From NCBI RefSeq assembly GCF_000620845.1, contig NZ_KK211189.1, positions 1,813,662 through 1,877,661 of the forward strand: a stretch of DNA of 64,000 nt, given 5' to 3'. Position numbers and translations under genes: made by a program. Positions 58,027 to 64,000 of the stretch are shown piece by piece. The notes below the pieces were generated by a model. That model had not been told where the DNA came from and did no database searches. It saw only the letters and a program-made list of their open reading frames with translations. The stretch is from Exiguobacterium marinum DSM 16307. GTDB lineage: Bacteria; Bacillota; Bacilli; Exiguobacteriales; Exiguobacteriaceae. Each line of letters starts with the position of its first letter. The first letter of the stretch is position 1.

Positions 58027-58941
58027 TTATGACTGTTTTTTTAACCATTCATCCAACTCTTGAACGAGTTTTGGATGAATCGGCGCATCGATTGCTTCTC
58101 GATATTCTTTATGCAGCATGAGAAGCGAATGGGGTGACTCACGTGTCACGAGGAGATGATTCATATCATCGATAATCGATGAGGTGACCTCCCCTTTCGT
58201 TTGAATCATATGGACGTGTTCTGGTGGGACTTGAACATCACGTCCCCCTGTAATCGCAAGCACCGGGACGGTCACATGCTCTAACCGCTCACGGACGTCA
58301 TAGGATGCATGTTCTCGAATCCATTTCGCATTAACGACTTGCCCACGATATTTGAAAGACGACACGTTCGTCCGTAAAGACCGCTCGAGCAAGTCGTCCT
58401 GTCGCTGTCTGACTTTTTTGGCAACGCCCGTCAACCGATAGAAGAGACCTTTTATGCCCTTCATCCGCTCGATGTCTTTAGCCAGCGCGTCTGCTTGGTA
58501 CAAAAACATCTGCTTTGACGATTCATGGAACCCAGACAGTAAAATCAATCCATCGGCTTTCGTCTCAAGCTGAACGGCAGGAGCAAGAACGGCCCCTTCA
58601 CTATGACCGAGTAGATATAATCGATTCACATCGGCTAGTTGTCGAATGGTGCGCACGACAAGAATCGCATCGTTAATCAAATCATGTAAGCCAACTTTAT
58701 TAAAATCCCCATCGGACTTCCCGATTCCTTGTTTATCATATCGGAACACGTTGTAACCGTAGTCGTACAACGCTTCTGCCAACTTGGCATACGTATTAAA
58801 ACCGACACCTCCCATGTTACCATCACGGTCACTCGGTCCACTCCCGCTCAACATGACGATGGTCGCCCGAGGCTCCTCATGCGAAAGAAAAGTTCCTGCA
58901 ATCGTTCCATATGCTGTCGTAATCGTCATCTCTTGTTTCAT
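58027..58941 (-). CDS. Alpha/beta hydrolase, S9/DUF1100-like esterase
   Basis: A 304-residue hydrolase: VMLSGSGPSDRDGNMG (oxyanion loop), LYLLGHSEGAVLAPAVQ (nucleophile GHSEG), Asp in ITGGRDVQVPPEHV and His in DDMNHLLVTRE. The GSGPSDRDGN loop is typical of acyl-esterases of the YfhR/EstD type. The ATG at 58941 has GGAGGCGATACG; the frame remains open upstream but would run into the previous gene. Confidence 0.9.
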   Translation of the reverse strand: MKQEMTITTAYGTIAGTFLSHEEPRATIVMLSGSGPSDRDGNMGGVGFNTYAKLAEALYDYGYNVFRYDKQGIGKSDGDFNKVGLHDLINDAILVVRTIRQLADVNRLYLLGHSEGAVLAPAVQLETKADGLILLSGFHESSKQMFLYQADALAKDIERMKGIKGLFYRLTGVAKKVRQRQDDLLERSLRTNVSSFKYRGQVVNAKWIREHASYDVRERLEHVTVPVLAITGGRDVQVPPEHVHMIQTKGEVTSSIIDDMNHLLVTRESPHSLLMLHKEYREAIDAPIHPKLVQELDEWLKKQS

Positions 58942-58980
58942 CGTATCGCCTCCATTACTATCATACCCGAAACCGACATC

Positions 58981-59018
58981 CAAAAAAAATATGTCGCCGT
59001 CAAATGAGACAGCGACAT
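58981..59018 (-). terminator. Terminator of the M28-like gene
   Basis: Minus strand ATGTCGCTGTC pairs with GACGGCGACAT (one mismatch), followed by A and seven T. Confidence 0.82.
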
Positions 59019-59026
59019 CTATGAGG

Positions 59027-60211
59027 TCAGTCAGTAAGCCAAGCATGTAGCCAATTGACGGCATCGGATAAACCGTCTTTCGTCAGACGTTCGAACGTAT
59101 CCTTCTCCGTAAACACATGCCAACTTCCTTCTAATGAATCACTTAATATGATATAGGGAAGTCCAGCCTCATCGTAAGCATCCCCCGGAGAACTCCCTAA
59201 CGAACGAACTGTTAATTGATCGAACGGAGACTGTTCGAGGGTTGGATATGATTTCATCCCTTTCGTCCGAACGTATAGTGGGCCATCGCCGGTCCCAAGA
59301 ATATCGAGCATGACGACTGCATCGACTTTCTCCCTTTGAACCATTAATCGTTCGAGGAAATCGTCACTCGCTTCTCTAGAGTCCCCATTCCCATTCAAAA
59401 AGACATATCGAATCGTATAGTCCGGTGTCTCCTTGTTCATCACTTGCATGAGGTGATATAAGACCGTCGACGGTCCGACGGCAGACAAATAATGGGCACC
59501 GTGCCAGGAAGAATCGAGTCGGGACATGATGATGATTTCTTGATTACTCTTCCCTGTTTGAACAAATTCGACATATGGGATCTCTTCACGGTAAGGCTCT
59601 ACTTTTATCGATTGTCCATCCTTCAGCTGTTCAGCCGTATCGGAGTCTACACCCGTGCCATCTAACGGCATGTAGGATGACGTGAAAACAAAACCCATCC
59701 CATATGGATCGTCTTCATAAGGTGTGATCAAGTATCCTGCCGCTCCCTTAGATGCGAGTGATGACAAATATGCGTTCGCTTCCTGATCATTCAATACTTC
59801 ACCCGCGTAATCGACGGTATACGCATCCTCGATATTGTCATATGAAAACTTTGTCGTCGGTAAGACAATCACTTTCTCTTTGACATTCGGAATATCTTGT
59901 CCCCATTCCATATGTAAAATTGTTCCTTTGAACGGTTGATCAAACGTCATCGATGAAAGACCTTCATACGTTCCATCTCCCACCTCAATCTCAGTCCAAC
60001 CGGTTATCCGTTCTGTGTAAAGGACGTTCCGGTCCATGTCGACGGGTAAATCGGTTCCGAATGATTCAAAAAAGTCAGCACTCTCCCAGCTATCCGCATT
60101 TCGATCGACTGATGAAAAGTATTCCGCAGTCTCGAGCGGTGTCGGATGGATTGGATTAAAAAAGAGAAAGACTGTCGCGATTGAACGCAACAAACTAATC
60201 ACTATTAACAT
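59027..60211 (-). CDS. Exported M28-like protein with degenerate active site
   Basis: A protein of about 394 residues with an N-terminal signal or anchor (MLIVISLLRSIATVFLFF). A PA-like insertion is followed by an M28 (aminopeptidase Y-like) fold. Of five expected zinc ligands, only the Asp of SRLDSSWHG, the acidic DILG position and the final His (SWHVFTEKDT) remain; the HxD His, the bridging Asp of the GANDN motif and the EE pair are gone. Catalysis is therefore unlikely. The ATG at 60211 has GGGGAT upstream; an in-frame TTG lies 18 bases earlier. Confidence 0.78.
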   Translation of the reverse strand: MLIVISLLRSIATVFLFFNPIHPTPLETAEYFSSVDRNADSWESADFFESFGTDLPVDMDRNVLYTERITGWTEIEVGDGTYEGLSSMTFDQPFKGTILHMEWGQDIPNVKEKVIVLPTTKFSYDNIEDAYTVDYAGEVLNDQEANAYLSSLASKGAAGYLITPYEDDPYGMGFVFTSSYMPLDGTGVDSDTAEQLKDGQSIKVEPYREEIPYVEFVQTGKSNQEIIIMSRLDSSWHGAHYLSAVGPSTVLYHLMQVMNKETPDYTIRYVFLNGNGDSREASDDFLERLMVQREKVDAVVMLDILGTGDGPLYVRTKGMKSYPTLEQSPFDQLTVRSLGSSPGDAYDEAGLPYIILSDSLEGSWHVFTEKDTFERLTKDGLSDAVNWLHAWLTD

Positions 60212-60343
60212 TACATGATCCCCATTCAATGATATTGGCTAAGTATGCCAATATTTATTATAGACAGCTATTTATCGTCTGACTATTTAATATTTTATCT
60301 ATTTAAATATAATTTTAGAAACTGAATATCCTGTTCAGACCAC

Positions 60344-60373
60344 AAAAAGAGCCCGTTCGAGTTGAACGGGCTC
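60344..60373 (-). terminator. Terminator of adhE
   Basis: Minus strand GAGCCCGTTC pairs perfectly with GAACGGGCTC around a 10-base span, followed by five T. Confidence 0.88.
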
Positions 60374-60391
60374 ACACGTAACTATTGATTC

Positions 60392-62983
60392 TTATACGCC
60401 TTCGTATGCTGCGTACATGATTTCTTTCAATTCTTCAACGAGCGGCATTTTCGGGTTCGCCGTCGTACATTGGTCTTCGAATGCGTCGACCGCCATTTTG
60501 TCAATCTTCGCATCGAGATCTGCTTTCTTGATGCCTTGTGCTTTGAACGAGAGTTTGATGTTCAAACGTTGTCCGAGCTCAATGATTGCTTGGACGAGTG
60601 ATTCGACACCTTCTGCTGTCGTGCTTGCCGGAAGACCGAGGTAACGTGCGATTTCTGCGTAACGCTCGTCGGCGATGAATGACTCATATTTCGGGAACGC
60701 CGCAAGTTTTGATGGGCGTGTCGCATTGTAACGGATGACGTGTGGCATGAGGATTGCGTTTGTACGACCGTGCGGTACGTGGAACTCTCCACCGATTTTG
60801 TGAGCGATCGAGTGGTTGATACCGAGGAACGCGTTCGCGAACGCCATACCTGCCATTGTTGACGCGTTGTGCACTTTCTGACGAGCTTCCGCGTCGCTAC
60901 CGTTTTCATACGCTTTTGGTAGGTAGTCGAAGATCATCTTCATCGAACGGAGCGCAAGTCCGTCCGTATAGTCGTTTGCCATGACTGATACGTAAGCTTC
61001 GATGGCGTGTGTCAACACGTCCATTCCTGTATCTGCCGTGATTGATGCTGGTACGGTCATGACGAACTCAGGGTCGACGATGGCGACGTCTGGTGTGATC
61101 GCGTAGTCAGCAATCGGATATTTCACATTACGTTTTTTGTCTGTAATGACGGTGAACGGTGTTACTTCTGAACCTGTACCAGAAGTTGTTGGGATTGCGA
61201 CGAACATTGATTTGTTACCGAGTGTCGGGAACTTGTATGTCCGTTTGCGAATATCCATGAATTTCTGACGAAGGTTTGAGAACTTCTCTTCTGGACGTTC
61301 ATAGAAGAGCCACATCCCTTTCGCAGCATCCATTGGTGATCCACCACCGAGTGCGATGATCATGTCTGGCTGGAAGTGACGCATCGCTTCAGCACCGTTC
61401 ATGACCGTCTCAACAGATGGATCTGGTTCGACTTGGTCGAAAATACGGTACTCAACACCTGCTGGTAAGTTTTTGATGACTTTATCAGCGAATCCGAGTT
61501 TGACCATCATTTCATCCGTTACAATCATCGCCCGCTTTTTCGTTGTGAGTGATTGAAGGTATTGGACAGAGTTTTTCTCAAAGTAGATTTTTTCAGGTAC
61601 TTTAAACCATTGCATATTCACGCGACGTCTCGCCACCTTTTTCACGTTGAGTAGATGTTTCGCCGTCACGTTTTCAGAGACGGAGTTTTTACCGTAAGAC
61701 CCACAACCGAGCGTGAGGGATGGTGTCATTTCGTTGTAAAGGTCACCGATTCCACCGTGTGCTGATGGTGAGTTGACGATGATGCGACAAGCTTTCATAC
61801 GAAGACCGAAATCAAGGATGGCATCGTCGTCCGTTGAGTGGATGACAGCTGTATGGCCGAGACCACCGATTTCAAGCATTTTTTCAGCAACCGCAAATCC
61901 TTCTTCACGTGATTGAACTTTATAAGCACCGAGGACCGGGCTCAATTTTTCATGTGAGAGAAGTTCTGTCGCGCCAACTGTTTCAAGTTCAGCAATCAAG
62001 ATTTTTGTGTCAGCCGGGACTTTGAGACCTGCTTTTTCTGCAATCCACGCTGCCGGCTTCCCGACGATCTCTGGGTTGACTGCGCATGTGTCCGTACGGA
62101 TGACGAGTGTTTCAAGTTTCGCTTTTTCTTCAGGTGAGCAGAAATAGCAACCGAGTGCTGTCATTTCCGCTTTCACTTCTTCGTATACTTCTTGGTCGAC
62201 GATGATTGCTTGTTCAGACGCACAGATCATCCCGTTGTCGAACGTTTTTGAAAGGATAACGTCTGAGATGGCACGTTTCACTTTTGCTGTTTTGTCGATA
62301 TAGGCTGGTACGTTACCCGGTCCGACACCGAGAGCCGGTTTACCAGTCGAGTAGGCGGACTTGACCATCGCTGCTCCACCAGTAGCAAGGACCATCGCGA
62401 CACCAGGATGATTCATGAGTGCTTTCGTCGCATCAAGTGACGGGACTTCTACCCATTGAATCAAGTTTTCAGGAGCTCCTGCGGCTACCGCTGCGTCACG
62501 GAGGACCCGCGCTGCCTCACTAGAACATTGTTGAGCTGACGGGTGGAAGGCAAAGATAATCGGGTTACGTGTTTTAATGGCGATGATCGCTTTGAACATC
62601 GTAGTAGAAGTAGGGTTCGTGACCGGTGTGACACCTGCAACGACACCGACCGGCTCTGCGATGTATGTGATTCCGTTTTGAACATCATCTTCTAAAACGC
62701 CAACCGTTTTCTCTCCACGAAGTGAGTTATAAATATATTCTGTCGCAAAGATGTTTTTGATCATCTTATCTTCAAAGACACCGCGACCTGTTTCTGTATA
62801 TGCTAGTTTCGCAAGTTCGACGTGCTTCTCTAGACCTGCGAGCGCCATCGCTTGTACGATGTGATCAATTTTCTCTTGGTCGAACGTCATTAACGTATCG
62901 AGTGCGGCGTGTGCGCCCGCTACGAGCGTATCCACCATTTGTTCTGCCGTTGTTTCCACTTTTGCTTTCTCTTTAACTGCCAT
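60392..62983 (-). CDS. adhE: Bifunctional acetaldehyde-CoA / alcohol dehydrogenase
   Basis: An 863-residue fermentative enzyme that reduces acetyl-CoA to ethanol with two NADH. The N-terminal aldehyde dehydrogenase half carries the catalytic Cys in DNGMICASEQ; a linker (about 440-455) joins the iron-dependent alcohol dehydrogenase half, with DVLTHAIEAYVS and ANAFLGINHSIAHKIGGEFHVPHG supplying metal ligands. It probably forms spirosomes. GAGGAGGAACC precedes the ATG. Upstream Rex and cre sites point to redox and carbon control. Confidence 0.97.
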   Translation of the reverse strand: MAVKEKAKVETTAEQMVDTLVAGAHAALDTLMTFDQEKIDHIVQAMALAGLEKHVELAKLAYTETGRGVFEDKMIKNIFATEYIYNSLRGEKTVGVLEDDVQNGITYIAEPVGVVAGVTPVTNPTSTTMFKAIIAIKTRNPIIFAFHPSAQQCSSEAARVLRDAAVAAGAPENLIQWVEVPSLDATKALMNHPGVAMVLATGGAAMVKSAYSTGKPALGVGPGNVPAYIDKTAKVKRAISDVILSKTFDNGMICASEQAIIVDQEVYEEVKAEMTALGCYFCSPEEKAKLETLVIRTDTCAVNPEIVGKPAAWIAEKAGLKVPADTKILIAELETVGATELLSHEKLSPVLGAYKVQSREEGFAVAEKMLEIGGLGHTAVIHSTDDDAILDFGLRMKACRIIVNSPSAHGGIGDLYNEMTPSLTLGCGSYGKNSVSENVTAKHLLNVKKVARRRVNMQWFKVPEKIYFEKNSVQYLQSLTTKKRAMIVTDEMMVKLGFADKVIKNLPAGVEYRIFDQVEPDPSVETVMNGAEAMRHFQPDMIIALGGGSPMDAAKGMWLFYERPEEKFSNLRQKFMDIRKRTYKFPTLGNKSMFVAIPTTSGTGSEVTPFTVITDKKRNVKYPIADYAITPDVAIVDPEFVMTVPASITADTGMDVLTHAIEAYVSVMANDYTDGLALRSMKMIFDYLPKAYENGSDAEARQKVHNASTMAGMAFANAFLGINHSIAHKIGGEFHVPHGRTNAILMPHVIRYNATRPSKLAAFPKYESFIADERYAEIARYLGLPASTTAEGVESLVQAIIELGQRLNIKLSFKAQGIKKADLDAKIDKMAVDAFEDQCTTANPKMPLVEELKEIMYAAYEGV

Positions 62984-63125
62984 GTTAGGTTCCTCCTCAT
63001 AAGTGAGAGCTTTTAATGAACATATTGACTTGATGGAAGCACGATGTGGTGCTTGTTTTCAAGAGATTGTGCTTTCCTTCACATTCATAGAATACAATGT
63101 TTTCCCGGTTTTGTGGGTGACAACA

Positions 63126-63143
63126 ATGTGAACTCTTTCACAA
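63126..63143. promoter_or_regulatory. Rex operator
   Basis: Minus strand TTGTGAAAGAGTTCACAT, one mismatch from the Rex consensus TTGTGAANNNNTTCACAA. It lies about 140 bases upstream of adhE, as expected for derepression at high NADH. Confidence 0.85.
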
Positions 63144-63206
63144 TATTTTTTTATCATTTGTTGATAGCTCTTGATTTTTACATGCACCCTCAGTAAAATC
63201 GAATAC

Positions 63207-63220
63207 GTTTTCATGAAAAC
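63207..63220. promoter_or_regulatory. Palindrome sharing the FruR half-site
   Basis: GTTTTCATGAAAAC is a perfect 14-bp palindrome built from the GTTTTCAT half-site that also forms the candidate FruR operator at 57922-57938. Confidence 0.45.
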
Positions 63221-63234
63221 ATGAGTAACAATTC

Positions 63235-63250
63235 ATGTAAACGCTTACAT
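63235..63250. promoter_or_regulatory. cre site (CcpA)
   Basis: ATGTAAACGCTTACAT contains TGTAAACGCTTACA, a full match to TGWAARCGYTWNCW. It lies upstream of adhE and could control either flanking gene. Confidence 0.78.
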
Positions 63251-63306
63251 TAATTGTGTCAGTTCTATCTCTTATAAGATGTATCAATCATCACATCAAC
63301 CCGTTT

Positions 63307-63338
63307 TTAGGTTCAACTGCACCTAACTCGTGTATAAT
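63307..63338 (+). promoter_or_regulatory. marR promoter with inverted-repeat operator
   Basis: TATAAT at 63333-63338 with a weak -35 near 63310. TTAGGT(N8)ACCTAA (63307-63326) covers the -35, and a further ACCTAACTAGG follows the start site. Autorepression by the MarR protein is likely. Confidence 0.65.
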
Positions 63339-63371
63339 GAACATAGAACCTAACTAGGAAGTGAATCTATT

Positions 63372-63818
63372 ATGCCGAAACAAGATGCAGCGGACCAGTT
63401 TGTCAAACTAATCCCTTTAATTCGTCGTAAATTGCTACGTCGATCTGATTTTCCTCAAATTCCAAACTTGAACTTTTCTCATTTCCATCTATTAATGTTG
63501 ATTGAAGACGAGGGGGCAGTCACGAATGGACGAATTAGCGAGACACTCTCCATCGCACCACCGAACGTCACCCCTCTCATCACGAAACTGTTGAACGAGG
63601 GCTACATTACCCGCGTACCCGATGAACGGGATCGCCGAGTGATATGGAACCAGCTGACGGAGAAAGGTGAGCGAATCTTACTTGAACGAAGAGACTCGTT
63701 CCGAACGCTATTCGAAGAGCGCCTCGCATTTTTAAATGAAGATGAGACAGACCGGCTGATTGAAAGTTTGAAGACCCTCACTGAGATTGTAGAGAAAATG
63801 GACAAAGGCGACGAGTAA
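63372..63818 (+). CDS. MarR-family transcriptional regulator
   Basis: A 148-residue winged-helix repressor: helices from FHLLMLIEDEGAVTNGRISETLSIAPPNVTPLITKLL (recognition helix) and wing YITRVPDERDRRV. The ligand is unknown. GGAAGTG precedes the ATG. Divergent from adhE, which it could also influence. No target pump is adjacent. Confidence 0.92.
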   Translation: MPKQDAADQFVKLIPLIRRKLLRRSDFPQIPNLNFSHFHLLMLIEDEGAVTNGRISETLSIAPPNVTPLITKLLNEGYITRVPDERDRRVIWNQLTEKGERILLERRDSFRTLFEERLAFLNEDETDRLIESLKTLTEIVEKMDKGDE

Positions 63819-63898
63819 ATCTTTACTCGTCAATTCAGCCAACTTCTTATATAATCTGTAATGAATCTACGTACAAATGGAAAGAGAGATGACATGTA

Positions 63899-64000
63899 AT
63901 GGGTCGTAAATGGAACAACATTAAAGAGAAGAAGGCGTCTAAAGATGCCAACACGAGTCGCGTTTATGCGAAGTTCGGTCGCGAAATCTATGTGGTCGCC
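63899..64000 (+). CDS. YebC/PmpR family regulator (partial, N-terminus only)
   Basis: The first 34 codons, beginning [20 protein letters not shown] and continuing [14 protein letters not shown], match the start of YebC/YeeN-type proteins, which are DNA-binding regulators or translation factors for proline-rich stretches. GAGAGATGACATGTA precedes the ATG. The gene continues beyond the window. Confidence 0.88.
   Translation, partial: MGRKWNNIKEKKASKDANTSRVYAKFGREIYVVA

Larger units (their letters stand above)
62984..63371. other. 388-base regulatory region between adhE and marR
   Basis: Divergent promoter region without genes. It contains a Rex operator (63126-63143), a GTTTTCAT palindrome (63207-63220), a perfect cre site (63235-63250) and a MarR-type operator/promoter (63307-63338). 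Confidence 0.85.

Noticed and set aside
1..64000. CRISPR array or IS element
   Set aside because: No regularly spaced repeats and no transposase-like protein in any frame.

Overview
The window looks like chromosome from a low-to-mid GC member of the Bacilli, most like Exiguobacterium or a close relative. This is inferred from strong AGGAGG-type ribosome binding sites, frequent GTG/TTG starts, CcpA-type cre sites, a Rex operator, a T-box leader, and families typical of the group (M6 immune inhibitor A protease, YfhP-like and DUF817 membrane proteins, ScrAKB, FruRKA, AdhE). No species-diagnostic marker such as rRNA is present. Most of the window is ordinary accessory metabolism and transport in short operons separated by clear hairpin terminators. 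There is no prophage, IS element or CRISPR array.

Layout. 1-6 kb: the end of a Gfo/Idh/MocA oxidoreductase, a GNAT gene interrupted by a stop codon, small unknown genes, a Na+/H+ antiporter, a small membrane protein/Xre regulator module behind a palindromic operator, and a frameshifted deoxyribosyltransferase-like gene. 6-16 kb: a divergent AraC/MFS pair, an M3 oligopeptidase, an MFS exporter behind a T-box leader, a tightly coupled SDR-NUDIX-hydrolase operon, a membrane protein with a degenerate GGDEF domain, a VOC protein and a quinone-oxidoreductase-like dehydrogenase. 16-24 kb: an orphan pair of Opp/Dpp-type ABC permeases, small membrane proteins, a lipoprotein, DUF817 and YfhP-like proteins, and a WYL regulator. 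24-29.5 kb: the sucrose operon scrK-scrA-scrB with the LacI-type regulator ScrR and two palindromic operators. 30-34.8 kb: a CDF metal exporter, an RsmJ-like methyltransferase and a secreted M6 metalloprotease.

34.8-36.8 kb is the most unusual stretch. A tRNA-Thr(GGU) gene with its own promoter and terminator is followed 1,590 bp later by a 56-bp near-perfect copy of its 3' half and flank. One orphan membrane-anchored coiled-coil gene lies between, together with short direct repeats near each end. This is the footprint of an integrative element without an integrase. A GC-rich, multiply inverted-repeat segment interrupts the sequence beyond the second copy.

37-54 kb: a queuosine-precursor-transporter-like protein, a small gene under a promoter containing a perfect cre site, a PilZ protein, a Ca2+-type P-ATPase, an orphan PTS IIC protein, GNAT and FemAB-like acyltransferases, OsmC, cardiolipin synthase, a chemoreceptor, a peroxiredoxin-like protein and a divergent UMP-kinase paralogue. 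54-64 kb: the fructose operon fruR-fruK-fruA with a recognisable promoter/operator, a hydrolase, an M28-like protein that has lost most metal ligands, adhE with upstream Rex and cre sites, a MarR regulator, and the start of a YebC-family gene. Fructose and sucrose uptake, fermentative alcohol dehydrogenase and several cre sites together suggest a facultative fermenter with CcpA-centred carbon control.
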